A stretch of DNA of 64,000 nt from Mycolicibacterium sp. P1-5 (GTDB lineage Bacteria; Actinomycetota; Actinomycetes; Mycobacteriales; Mycobacteriaceae), in contig NZ_NPKT01000019.1 of assembly GCF_008329565.1 (NCBI RefSeq), positions 1 through 64,000 on the forward strand. The letters run 5' to 3'. Every line of letters begins with the position of its first letter. Within the stretch, counting starts at the first letter, position 1. Below are positions 34,384 to 42,933 of this stretch, piece after piece. Position numbers and translations under genes: made by a program. Under the pieces are notes generated by a model. It saw only the letters and a list, made by a program, of their open reading frames with translations. It did no database searches and had not been told where the DNA came from.

Positions 34384-37300
34384 GCGGCGTTGTCCTCGGC
34401 TTTACGCGAGGTGGTCTCGTCACGTGACTTCTTCCGCGAAGCAACCCAGGGGGCAATCGGATTGCCCTGCCAGCGAGTCGACGGCGGCACCTCGTCGCCG
34501 CGCATCACCAGCGATGCGGGGCCGACGGTGGCGCCGGCGCCGAGCCTGGCGGCCGGCAGCGCCACACAGTGCGGGCCCAGCGTGGCGCCCTCGTCGAGCA
34601 CGACGGTGTCCATGCGCATGATCCGGTCGTGGAACAGATGCGTCTGCACCACGCAGCCGCGGTTGACCGTGCTGGCGCGATGCAGTGTCACCAGATCCGC
34701 TTCGGGCAGCCAGTAGGTTTCGCACCACACGCCCCGGCCGATCTTCGCGCCCAGCGCCCGCAGCCACAGGTTCATCACCGGGGTGCCGCTTGCGGCGCGG
34801 GCGAACCACGGAGCGGCCACCGTCTCCACGAAGGTGTCCGACACCTCGTTGCGCCACACGAATGAGGACCACAGTGGTTGCTCACCGGCCGGGATATGAC
34901 CCACTACAAGCCATTTGGCGGCTACTGCGATCCCGCCGGCGACGGCACCGGTCGTCAGCAGTACGACGCCACCGGCCAATGCCGCCCAGCCATAACCGAA
35001 TTCCAGCGCCAGTGCCTGTAGTGCGGCCAGTACTGCGACCCCGATCGCGAAGGTGACGATCACCGGGATCAGCCTGCAGGTCTCTACGGCGGCACGCATG
35101 ACTTTCAACCGCATCGGCGGGCTGTAGGTCAGCGATGCGTCGGCTTCGTCGGCGCGGCGTCGCAACCGGATCGGCGGGCTGCCCAGCCACGACGAACCGG
35201 CCTTCGCCTTGTGCGGGGCAGCCGAAAGCACCGCCACCAAACCATCATCGGGGACCCGGCGGCCCGGCTGCGTGATACCGGAGTTGCCCAGGAACGCCCG
35301 CTTCCCGACAGTGGCCTTGGCGACGTGGATCCACCCGCCACCGAGCTCGTAGGAGGCGACCATCGTGTCGTCGGCCAGGAATGCGCCGTCCTCGACGACG
35401 GTGAACTTCGGTGTCAGCAGCGCCGTCGAGATTTCGGTGTTGCGTCCGACTTTGGCGCCGAGCGCTCGCAGCCACCACGGAGTGAGAAGGCTGGCGTACA
35501 GCGGGAACAGGTAGTTGCGGGCGGCGTCCATCAGCCGTTCGGTGGTCCACAGCTGCCAGCCCACCCGGCTGCGCACCGGGTGATAGCCCTCGCGCAGTCC
35601 GATCGCGAGGATCCGCACCTTCAGCACGGTGATCGCGGCGTAGAAGACCAGAGACACCAGCGCGGCCACCGGAATCCATGGCGCGGCCGCCGCGATGGCC
35701 GAACTCAGCGTCGCACTGTGGCGGGCCGGCCACACCAGCACCCCCAGGCCGATGGCCAGCGCCACCAGCGGCACCGCGCCGAGCAGCATCGACGTCACCC
35801 CGTAGGCGGCCACCCACAGGGCCGCACGCGGCGGGCGGTGCTGCGGCCACGGATGACGGGCCTTGCCGGACTTCACCGCCGGTGAGCCCTTCCAGTACTG
35901 CCCGTTCTTCACCTTGCCGACGACGCCGGAGCCTGGCGCCACATCGGCGTTCTTTCCGACGACTGCCCCGGGGAACAGGGTGGTGCGCGCCCCGATGCTG
36001 GCGTCGTTGCCGACGCTGATCGGGCCGACGTGGAACAGGTCGCCGTCGATCCAGTGCCCGGTCAGGTCGACCTCCGGTTCGATGGACACCCGGTGACCGA
36101 GCCGCAGCATGCCGGTCACCGGAGGCGCCGAATGCAGATCCACGCCGCTGCCGACCTTGTTACCCAGCGCCCGTGCGTAGTACACCAGCCAGGGCGCACC
36201 AGCGAGGTTCTCGGCGCCGCTGGCGTCGGCCAGCCGTTCGGCCAGCCACACCCGCAGGTGCTCGGATCCGCCGCGGCAATAGGTGCCCGGTTCGAGCCCG
36301 GACAGCAGCGTGCGCGCGCCCAGTACGGCGATGCTCATCCGCCCGATCGGGGTGATGAACAAGATGAACGCCACCGCCACCAGCCACCAGCCGACCGGCG
36401 CCAGCCATGGCAGCGGATGCACGGCGGCGGCCACATTGTTGATCAGCGCCAGCCAGGTCACCCACTGCAGCCCGGTCAGGGTGGCCAACGGCACCGACAG
36501 CAGCAGCTGGGCGACCTGCGTCGACACCGGCGTCGGCTTGACGTCGCGCGGGGTGACCGCGGCGGGTGGCTTCTGCTCTTCCAGGAATTCGGCCAGCGAC
36601 CCGAGCCGGGGGTGGTCGTAGAGCTGGGCGACGGTCAGCTGTGGGTAGCGCTCGCGCAGCGCAACCACCAGCTGAGCCGCGGACAACGAGCCGCCGCCGA
36701 GAGCGAAGAAGTCGGCCTCCGGACCCTCGACGACCGCGCCGAGGACGTCGCGCCACAACCCCGCCAACCAGCCCATGATGCCGCCCAGGTCGGGTTCGGA
36801 GTCCTGATGGCCCGGCGGCGGCCAGGGCAGTGCGTTGCGATCGACCTTGCCCGAGGTCCGGGTCGGCAGCTCGTCGAGCAACACCAAGCGGGGTACCAGC
36901 GCGGCGGGCAGGGCCTGCGCGAGTTGAGTACGGGCGGCGGCCAGGTCGAAATCGGGGTTGGCGCTGGCGACATACCCCACCAGCATCGGGGTGCCGCTGG
37001 TGGTGCGCCGTACCGCCGCGGCGCCGCCGCTGACCCCGGGCAGGTTCACCAGCGCCGAGTCGACCTCGCCAAGTTCGATGCGCCGGCCGCCGACCTTGAC
37101 CTGATCGTCGGCGCGACCCTGGAAGTACAGTCCGTCGGCTTCCAGCCGGACCAGGTCGCCACTGCGATAGGCGCGGGTCCACCCCAGCGTCGGCATCGGT
37201 GCGTACTTCTCGGCGTCTTTCTCCGGATCCAGGTAACGGGCCAGGCCGACGCCGCCGATCACCAGTTCACCGACCTCACCGATGGCGACCGGTGCACCGC

Positions 37301-38324
37301 CGGCGTCGACCACCGCCAGATCCCAGCCCGTAAGCGGGCGACCGATGCTCACCGGAACCGGCCTTGACCCCGGGTCGCTGCGCTCCTGCCCGCCGGGACG
37401 CCCGTCGAGCCGGGCCGCGCTGGCCACCACCGTCGCTTCCGTCGGGCCGTAGGTGTTCCACACCTCGCGCCCGTCGACCGCGAGTCGCTCGACCAGTTCG
37501 GGCGGGCAGGCCTCGCCGCCGAAGATCAGCAGCCGCACCTGTTCCAGCGCCTCGGCCGGCCACAGCGAAGCCAGTGTGGGCACCGTCGACACCACGGTGA
37601 TGTCGCGCGCCACCAGCCATGGCCCGAGGTCCATGCCGCTGCGCACCAGGGCGCGTGGCGCGGGCACCAGGCACGCGCCGTAACGCCACGCCAGCCACAT
37701 CTCCTCGCAGGAGGCGTCGAACGCCACAGACAGACCGGCAAGCACCCGGTCCGCCGGTCCGATCGGATTGTCCTGGAGGAACATTCGCGCTTCGGCGTCG
37801 ACGAACGCCGCAGCATTGCGGTGCGTGACGGCAACGCCCTTGGGGGTTCCGGTGGATCCAGAGGTGAAAATGATCCACGCGTCGTCGCGACCCAGGGGGG
37901 CGGCCGCGCGCCAGCCGCGGGACGAGCCCGGCCCGCGCGTCAGACCCGCCTCGGTGATGACCGCGACCACGCCGGCCTCGTGGAAGACCAGTTCGGCACG
38001 CTCATCGGGATCGTCGGCGTCGACCGGGACGTAAGCCGCGCCGGCCGCCAGCGTCGACAGAATCGCGACGTACAGGGCATAACTGCCCGACGGCATCCGG
38101 ATACCGATCCGGTCGCCACGACCGATGCCGCGAGCGGCCAGCCAGTCGACGCTTTCGTCAATGTCGGCGATCAGCTCGGCGTAGGTCAGCTGCACCGTGC
38201 CGTCGTCGATCGCGGCGGCCTCGGGATAGCGATTGGCGGTCTCGTAGAGGATGTCGATGAGGGTGCGCGGCGGCGGTGCCTGCTCCGACAACAGATACTG
38301 CGGGGGGATCTCCGGCGTCGCCAC
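34380..38324 (-). CDS. Pls/PosA-family membrane-anchored NRPS-like synthetase
   Basis: A 1314-residue protein in three parts. Residues about 1-500 are an adenylation domain: FTSGSTGTPKG, AFDAS with the Asp that anchors an amino-acid amine, NTYGPTEATV, and LPTRTSGKVDR with the A10 lysine. A carrier domain follows, with the phosphopantetheine site LGGGSLSAAQL near residue 580. The rest alternates about six membrane helices with three hexapeptide-repeat-like soluble blocks (WIDGDLFHVGPISVG, STALLTPKFTVVEDGAFLADDT, GATLGPHCVALP). This is the architecture of epsilon-poly-L-lysine synthetase (Pls). There is no condensation or thioesterase domain. GTG 38324 lies 7 nt after TAGGAT; longer starts lack support. 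The product is unknown. Confidence 0.88.
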   Translation of the reverse strand: MATPEIPPQYLLSEQAPPPRTLIDILYETANRYPEAAAIDDGTVQLTYAELIADIDESVDWLAARGIGRGDRIGIRMPSGSYALYVAILSTLAAGAAYVPVDADDPDERAELVFHEAGVVAVITEAGLTRGPGSSRGWRAAAPLGRDDAWIIFTSGSTGTPKGVAVTHRNAAAFVDAEARMFLQDNPIGPADRVLAGLSVAFDASCEEMWLAWRYGACLVPAPRALVRSGMDLGPWLVARDITVVSTVPTLASLWPAEALEQVRLLIFGGEACPPELVERLAVDGREVWNTYGPTEATVVASAARLDGRPGGQERSDPGSRPVPVSIGRPLTGWDLAVVDAGGAPVAIGEVGELVIGGVGLARYLDPEKDAEKYAPMPTLGWTRAYRSGDLVRLEADGLYFQGRADDQVKVGGRRIELGEVDSALVNLPGVSGGAAAVRRTTSGTPMLVGYVASANPDFDLAAARTQLAQALPAALVPRLVLLDELPTRTSGKVDRNALPWPPPGHQDSEPDLGGIMGWLAGLWRDVLGAVVEGPEADFFALGGGSLSAAQLVVALRERYPQLTVAQLYDHPRLGSLAEFLEEQKPPAAVTPRDVKPTPVSTQVAQLLLSVPLATLTGLQWVTWLALINNVAAAVHPLPWLAPVGWWLVAVAFILFITPIGRMSIAVLGARTLLSGLEPGTYCRGGSEHLRVWLAERLADASGAENLAGAPWLVYYARALGNKVGSGVDLHSAPPVTGMLRLGHRVSIEPEVDLTGHWIDGDLFHVGPISVGNDASIGARTTLFPGAVVGKNADVAPGSGVVGKVKNGQYWKGSPAVKSGKARHPWPQHRPPRAALWVAAYGVTSMLLGAVPLVALAIGLGVLVWPARHSATLSSAIAAAAPWIPVAALVSLVFYAAITVLKVRILAIGLREGYHPVRSRVGWQLWTTERLMDAARNYLFPLYASLLTPWWLRALGAKVGRNTEISTALLTPKFTVVEDGAFLADDTMVASYELGGGWIHVAKATVGKRAFLGNSGITQPGRRVPDDGLVAVLSAAPHKAKAGSSWLGSPPIRLRRRADEADASLTYSPPMRLKVMRAAVETCRLIPVIVTFAIGVAVLAALQALALEFGYGWAALAGGVVLLTTGAVAGGIAVAAKWLVVGHIPAGEQPLWSSFVWRNEVSDTFVETVAAPWFARAASGTPVMNLWLRALGAKIGRGVWCETYWLPEADLVTLHRASTVNRGCVVQTHLFHDRIMRMDTVVLDEGATLGPHCVALPAARLGAGATVGPASLVMRGDEVPPSTRWQGNPIAPWVASRKKSRDETTSRKAEDNAA

Positions 38325-38401
38325 GACGAGGATCCTAGGCCGCGTCGTTGACATCCCGGTGCCGGACGCGGCCGGTACACGCGGCCGATCCTGTGCCCGG
38401 T

Positions 38402-38431
38402 TTGCCCACCTGTCCGCGGACCTGACAGACT
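38402..38431 (+). promoter_or_regulatory. Candidate promoter of the terC riboswitch transcript
   Basis: TTGCCC at 38402-38407 and CAGACT at 38426-38431 are separated by 18 nt and would start RNA near 38438, right at the aptamer's P1 stem. The -10 lacks the leading T, so confidence is modest. Confidence 0.4.
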
Positions 38432-38434
38432 GCT

Positions 38435-38540
38435 GTGCGAGGGGAGTATTCCTTCGTCGCGGTGTCGTCACCACGGCGGCCAACGTCGGTCGTCCGGTGC
38501 CGCGGGCCGCTCTCGCAGCGGCGGAAGAGACCTCGGACGT
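38435..38540 (+). ncRNA. yybP-ykoY family (Mn2+) riboswitch upstream of terC
   Basis: The leader of terC contains the two signature segments of this riboswitch, GGGGAGTA at 38441-38448 and AGAGACC at 38526-38532. They are brought together by a P1 stem (CGAGG 38438-38442 with CCTCG 38531-38535). Between them are a CGTCA loop segment near 38466 and GC-rich stem arms. Members of this family bind Mn2+ and commonly control TerC/Alx and P-type exporters. The aptamer ends about 25 nt before the ribosome site GGAGG at 38553-38557. Regulation at translation is thus plausible. Confidence 0.85.
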
Positions 38541-38565
38541 TTTGTCGACGCCCGGAGGTCGGTAT

Positions 38566-39534
38566 ATGAATGTGTCTTCGCTTGAATGGTTCATCACCAT
38601 CGGCGTGACGGTCGCTGTGTTGCTGTTCGATGTGATCTTCATCGCGCGACGCCCGCACGAACCCACGATGCGTGAGTGCGCTATCTATCTGACGTTCTAC
38701 ATCGGCCTGGCCATCGCGTTCGGGCTGTGGGTGTGGAACTTCCACGGCAGCCAGTTCGGCCTGGAGTTCTTCGCGGGCTGGCTCACCGAATACAGCCTGT
38801 CGGTGGACAACCTGTTCATCTTCATCATCATCATGGCGAGCTTCAAAGTGCCGAAGGTCTATCAGCAAGAGGCGCTTCTGATCGGCATCGTCCTGGCGCT
38901 GATTTTCCGGGGGATCTTCATCGCGCTGGGTGCCGTTGCCATCCAACAGTTTTCGTGGATGTTCTACATCTTCGGCGCGTTCCTGCTGTACACGGCGATC
39001 AGGCTGGTTCGCGACACCGAGCACGACGACGACGCCGAGAACACCGTGGTGCGCCTCGCCCGCAAGTACGTTCCGACCACCGACAAATGGGACGGCCTGA
39101 AGCTCTACCTCAAAGAGGGCGGCAAGCGGCTGATGACCCCGATGTTCCTGGTGATCGTCGCGTTGGGCACCACCGACCTGCTGTTCGCGCTGGACTCCAT
39201 CCCGGCGATCTACGGCCTGACCCGTGAGCCGTACATCGTGTTCACCGCAAACCTCTTCGCGCTGATGGGGTTGCGGCAGCTGTACTTCCTGCTCGGCGAT
39301 CTGCTCAACCGGCTGGTGTACCTGTCGCAGGGCCTGGCGTTCATCCTGTTCTTCATCGGGGTCAAGCTGGTGCTGCATGCGCTGCACGAAAACGAGCTGC
39401 CGTTCATCAATGGTGGCGAGCACGTCCCCGTTCCGGAGATCCCAACGTTGTTGAGTTTGGCCGTGATCGTGCTGACGCTGTTCCTGACCATGGTGGCCAG
39501 CTTGATCAGGACCCGGGTGGTCAACAAACGCTGA
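38566..39534 (+). CDS. TerC/Alx-family integral membrane protein, probable Mn2+ exporter
   Basis: A 322-residue membrane protein with about nine helices. The two conserved acidic motifs of the TerC family, YSLSVDNLF and FALDSIPA, are present and are thought to handle divalent cations. Alx in E. coli, a relative, exports Mn2+ and is controlled by a yybP-ykoY riboswitch. The same riboswitch type lies upstream here, which strongly supports a manganese role. ATG at 38566 has GGAGG 8 nt upstream. It is divergent from the NRPS-like operon. Confidence 0.93.
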   Translation: MNVSSLEWFITIGVTVAVLLFDVIFIARRPHEPTMRECAIYLTFYIGLAIAFGLWVWNFHGSQFGLEFFAGWLTEYSLSVDNLFIFIIIMASFKVPKVYQQEALLIGIVLALIFRGIFIALGAVAIQQFSWMFYIFGAFLLYTAIRLVRDTEHDDDAENTVVRLARKYVPTTDKWDGLKLYLKEGGKRLMTPMFLVIVALGTTDLLFALDSIPAIYGLTREPYIVFTANLFALMGLRQLYFLLGDLLNRLVYLSQGLAFILFFIGVKLVLHALHENELPFINGGEHVPVPEIPTLLSLAVIVLTLFLTMVASLIRTRVVNKR

Positions 39535-39650
39535 GGGGGTACCGGCGGGCTGGAGGGAAGCGACTCGTGGATATAAGCGCAGTCGTACCCTTCGCGTCCT
39601 GATGAATGGAACCATTGCCGGTGTTTCCCCGTGGTTTTAGCGTGGCCGAC

Positions 39651-40052
39651 ATGCCGGAGTTGCGCGTGTTCATTGCCGAGACCGGTGGTGTCTGGACCGA
39701 GTTGACCGCGGGTGCGCGCCCGGTGGTGCGGTTGAGCGCCCCGGACCTACAGGAGGCGGCACGCCGCCGCCGCAGGCTGCCCAGTGACGTCGCCGTGGTG
39801 CTCGATCTGGCCGTGTCGGTTGCCGATGATCCGCGCACGGCGCTGGCGGCGATCTCCGATCACGGCGATGCCGACGGTGTGCGCTACGCGGGAACGCTCG
39901 ACGGGCTGGCCGGTCTGGTAGCCGACTTGTACGTTGCCGGGGTCGCCGACGGTGTCACGCTGATCCCGATCTGTCCGGGCGATGACCTGCGTCTGCGGGC
40001 ACGCGCCGCACTGAGCCGGATTCAGGATCGGTTGCGGATCTCTGCCGCCTGA
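39651..40052 (+). CDS. Hypothetical protein
   Basis: A 133-residue cytosolic protein that I do not recognise. The C-terminal segment (VADLYVAGVADGVTLIPICPGDDL) loosely resembles the end of luciferase-like monooxygenases, but the flavin-binding part is missing, so it may be a remnant or a separate small protein. ATG at 39651 lies 7 nt after a TAGCGT -10 (39638-39643), which suggests real, leaderless expression. An upstream ATG at 39606 is an alternative. Confidence 0.6.
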   Translation: MPELRVFIAETGGVWTELTAGARPVVRLSAPDLQEAARRRRRLPSDVAVVLDLAVSVADDPRTALAAISDHGDADGVRYAGTLDGLAGLVADLYVAGVADGVTLIPICPGDDLRLRARAALSRIQDRLRISAA

Positions 40053-40077
40053 ACCCGCACGGTTCTACGCTGAGCGG

Positions 40078-40449
40078 ATGATCGAAGTTCTTTCCGACAT
40101 GCCGCAGGGTGTGACCGGGATCCGGGTGTCGGGCCGGGTGAGTGGCGACGACCTGAAAGCGTTCAAGCCGACGATGGACGAGCTGTTGAAAGCCGGCGGG
40201 GACATCAGAATCGTCGAGGTCATCGATTCGGATTACCAGGGGTTCGGCCCTGGCGGTCTGGTCGAGGACCTCAAACTCGGCCTGGGCACGCTGTTCTCCC
40301 GCCACTCCGCCTTCAAGCGCGTCGCGGTGGTCAGTGACAAGGAGTGGGTGGCCCACACCATTCACGTCGTGGGTTGGTTGATCCCCGGCGAGGTCGCGGT
40401 GTTCGGTCTCGACGGGCTCGAGCAAGCCAAGCAGTGGGCGGCCGGCTAG
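40078..40449 (+). CDS. SpoIIAA-like STAS-fold protein
   Basis: A 123-residue protein of the SpoIIAA-like (DUF3478) family. These have a STAS-type fold but lack the phosphorylated serine loop of anti-sigma factor antagonists. Typical features are the opening VTGIRVSGRVSGDDLKAF and the ending KRVAVVSDKEWV..VFGLDGLEQAKQWA. A membrane or lipid-related role has been proposed for the family, without proof. ATG at 40078 is 6 nt after TACGCT (40066-40071). Its stop overlaps that of the convergent TetR gene by 4 bp. Confidence 0.8.
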   Translation: MIEVLSDMPQGVTGIRVSGRVSGDDLKAFKPTMDELLKAGGDIRIVEVIDSDYQGFGPGGLVEDLKLGLGTLFSRHSAFKRVAVVSDKEWVAHTIHVVGWLIPGEVAVFGLDGLEQAKQWAAG

Positions 40450-41054
40450 GGCCGGCCGGCGAGCATGCCGTTGACGATGCCGTGCAACGCGTTGCGGACC
40501 TCGACGCCGGTGCGGTCGGTGTCCTCGGAGTGCGCGATGGTCAACGCGGCGGCGTCGAGAGCCCCGATGAGAATGTGCGCCAGCGGGCGCACTGGTTGCG
40601 CCGCGAGTTCGCCGGAATCCATCGCAGCCTGTAGCAGTTGCTCCGTCATGCCCAGGCTGTAGCGCTCTGCGATATCCCGAAAGCCATTCCAACCCAATAC
40701 ATTTGGTGCATCGAGCAGGATCAGCTGACGGATCTCCCGCTCGGAGCTGATGTCGAGCCAGGCATCCACCGCGGCATGCAGCGCAGCCGAGGGTGTCGGC
40801 GGCTCCTGGGCGACGACGGCTGCGGCCAGCCGGTTCATCACGTCGGCTTCGACGGACTCGACGACGTCGAGAAACAATGCCGACTTGTCGGCGTACTGGT
40901 GATACATCGCGCCCCTGGTGACACCCGCGCGCTGGGCGATCTCCGGCGTCCCGACGTCGGCGTAACCGCGTTCACCCCAGAGTTTGCGCGCGGCGGCACG
41001 CAGCGCGTCCTGTGTTGCCGCGGAGCGCTGCGCCTGGGTCCGTCTGGTAGCCAT
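40446..41054 (-). CDS. TetR-family transcription regulator
   Basis: A 202-residue repressor. The N-terminal helix-turn-helix (about residues 33-52) reads TPEIAQRAGVTRGAMYHQYADK, standard for TetR. The ligand domain is helical and not diagnostic. It is divergent from the alpha/beta-hydrolase gene, with a pseudo-palindrome at 41074-41096 between them. Autorepression plus control of that hydrolase is the simple reading. Confidence 0.88.
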   Translation of the reverse strand: MATRRTQAQRSAATQDALRAAARKLWGERGYADVGTPEIAQRAGVTRGAMYHQYADKSALFLDVVESVEADVMNRLAAAVVAQEPPTPSAALHAAVDAWLDISSEREIRQLILLDAPNVLGWNGFRDIAERYSLGMTEQLLQAAMDSGELAAQPVRPLAHILIGALDAAALTIAHSEDTDRTGVEVRNALHGIVNGMLAGRP

Positions 41055-41073
41055 CTCTTGTATTTCCGTACAT

Positions 41074-41096
41074 CCTGTCGGTATCTTACGTGCAGG
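41074..41096. promoter_or_regulatory. Candidate TetR operator
   Basis: A 23-bp interrupted palindrome, CCTG-N3-GTA-N3-TAC-N3-CAGG, lies in the 77-bp gap between the divergent TetR gene and hydrolase gene. It has the length and symmetry of TetR operators. Confidence 0.5.
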
Positions 41097-41131
41097 CTGT
41101 CTGTTTGTTAGTCAACTCGAAGGAGATCGTC

Positions 41132-41977
41132 ATGCACACCGTAGAGCTCAGTAGCGGAACCATCCATTACGAAACGGCCGGACCGCCGACCGGCAGGCCG
41201 CTGGTCTTCATCCACGGGTACGCGATGGGCGGGTCGCTGTGGCGGCCCTTGAGCACCCGGCTGGCCCGGCACGGACTGCGGTGCATCGTGCCGACCTGGC
41301 CGCTCGGTGCGCACCAGACGGCGATGCGACCGAGTGCGGACATGACCATGCGCGGCGTCGCGGCCATGGTGGCCGAGTTTCTCGACAAGGCCGGGCTCGA
41401 CGATGTTGTGCTCGTCGGAAACGACACCGGGGGAGCCGTCGCGCAGGTCGTGGCCACTGAGTTCCCCGATCGGCTCGGCGCCTTGGTACTCACCAGTTGT
41501 GATGCGTTCGAGCATTTTCCGCCGCCGATCCTGGCGCCGTTGATCACCGCGGCCAAGGTGCCGGTGCTGTGGCGAATTGCGGTGCAGGGCATGCGTTCGC
41601 GGACGGTTCGGCGCCGCGCCTATGGCGCGCTGGCGCACACCAACCTCGATGCGCTGACCGCCGAGTGGATCCGCACGGCCGTCCGCGACCGCGCGATCGC
41701 CGAGAACCTGCGCCGCTTCACCGGATCGCTGACCCGGCAGACGACTCTCGAGGCCGCCGCCAAGCTGCCGCAGTTCACCAAGCCGGCGTTGATCGCGTGG
41801 TCGGCCGATGACGGATTCTTTCCCCAAGCCGACGGTCGCAGGCTCGCCGCCACGCTGCCCAACTCCCGACTGGAGATCATCGCAGGAGCGCGCACCTTCT
41901 CGATGCTCGACGAGCCCGATGTGCTGGCCGGTCTGATTGCCGAATTCGCTACCACCGCAAGCATTGTGGGTGGCTAG
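41132..41977 (+). CDS. Alpha/beta-hydrolase under TetR control
   Basis: A 281-residue alpha/beta-hydrolase of the haloalkane dehalogenase/epoxide-hydrolase type. The oxyanion motif is FIHGYAMGG near residue 28, and the nucleophile elbow is GNDTGG with Asp. The position of the catalytic base, usually GHF, reads ARTFSMLDEP, so the histidine appears to be missing. The enzyme may therefore be altered or act differently. ATG at 41132 has AAGGAG upstream (41119-41124). Stop overlaps the convergent lipase stop by 4 bp. Confidence 0.82.
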   Translation: MHTVELSSGTIHYETAGPPTGRPLVFIHGYAMGGSLWRPLSTRLARHGLRCIVPTWPLGAHQTAMRPSADMTMRGVAAMVAEFLDKAGLDDVVLVGNDTGGAVAQVVATEFPDRLGALVLTSCDAFEHFPPPILAPLITAAKVPVLWRIAVQGMRSRTVRRRAYGALAHTNLDALTAEWIRTAVRDRAIAENLRRFTGSLTRQTTLEAAAKLPQFTKPALIAWSADDGFFPQADGRRLAATLPNSRLEIIAGARTFSMLDEPDVLAGLIAEFATTASIVGG

Positions 41978-42924
41978 ATCGCACGCAACCTGCGGATCCG
42001 ATCGGCCATCGCGCGTTTCGACACCGCTGCAGTGGGCGCCAATGCTTCCCAGGCGTGCGGACAGCCGGGATGCACATGCAGCTCGGTGGGCACCCCTGCG
42101 GCGGAAAGCCGTGCCGCATATGCGATGTCCTCGTCCCGAAAAATGTCCAGATCGCCGACGTCGATGTAGGTCGGCGGCAGTCCGCTCAGATCCTGTGCGC
42201 GGGCGGGCGCGGCATATACCGACCGTCCGCTGCCGTCGAGCAGCGCACCCCAACCGGTGATGTTGTCGTCGTAGTTCCACGTCAGCAACTCGGCAGGTAG
42301 CTGCGGATCCGGGGTGATGGTGCGGTCATCGAGCATCGGATAGATCAACAGCTGCGCGGCCAGCGCCGGGCCGCCGCGGTCGCGGGCCAGCAGGCTCACC
42401 CCGGCGGCCAGGCCACCACCGGCGCTGTCACCGGCGACCGCGATGCGGGCCGGGTCCACTCCGAGTCTCGCCGCGTTCTCGGCCAGCCAGAGCAGCGCCG
42501 AATAGCAGTCCTCCACCGGCGTCGGGTCCGGATGTTCCGGCGCCACACGGTAATCCACCAGCAGCATCGGGACACCGGAGGTCGCGACATAGGCCCGCAC
42601 CGCCGCGTCATAGGCCGGCGCGGTCTCGGCCAGGCTGTAGATCATGCCGCCGCCGTGCAGATAGAGGACGGCGCTACCGGACAGTCCCGAAGTGGGGAAG
42701 AACCACGCCATGTCCAGCTCCGCGCCGTCGGCGGTCGGCAGCGTCTGCCGCACCACCTCCACGCCGTCCACCGGGTCTCGGGAAGCGCCCAGCGTCTGGA
42801 ACAACCGGATCGCACGCTCCCGGCGGGTGGCCACGTCCCCGATCGCGGGTGGCTCCAAGGCGGCGGCAGCTGCCATCAACGGTTGCAGGAGGGGCAGCAG
42901 TTCGGGATCCAACGACAGGGCCAC
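41974..42924 (-). CDS. HSL-family lipase/esterase
   Basis: A 316-residue carboxylesterase of the hormone-sensitive lipase (LipH/LipW-like) family. HGGGMIY supplies the oxyanion hole, GDSAGGG carries the nucleophilic serine near residue 166, and the triad is completed by an Asp near DVGDLDIF and His in GCPHAW. No signal peptide is present, so it is probably cytosolic. GTG at 42924 lies 6 nt after TAGGGT (complement of 42931-42936), a leaderless arrangement. Substrate likely short-chain acyl esters. Confidence 0.9.
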   Translation of the reverse strand: MALSLDPELLPLLQPLMAAAAALEPPAIGDVATRRERAIRLFQTLGASRDPVDGVEVVRQTLPTADGAELDMAWFFPTSGLSGSAVLYLHGGGMIYSLAETAPAYDAAVRAYVATSGVPMLLVDYRVAPEHPDPTPVEDCYSALLWLAENAARLGVDPARIAVAGDSAGGGLAAGVSLLARDRGGPALAAQLLIYPMLDDRTITPDPQLPAELLTWNYDDNITGWGALLDGSGRSVYAAPARAQDLSGLPPTYIDVGDLDIFRDEDIAYAARLSAAGVPTELHVHPGCPHAWEALAPTAAVSKRAMADRIRRLRAI

Positions 42925-42933
42925 GCACGAACC

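Noticed and set aside
36030..37367. 445-residue plus-strand open frame opposite the synthetase gene
   Set aside because: Gln/Arg/His-rich shadow composition, no domain or ribosome site; the minus-strand frame is unmistakable.
38325..38666. N-terminal extension of the NRPS-like gene across the riboswitch
   Set aside because: The added residues are low-information and antisense to the terC leader; TAGGAT 7 nt before GTG 38324 fits a leaderless start.
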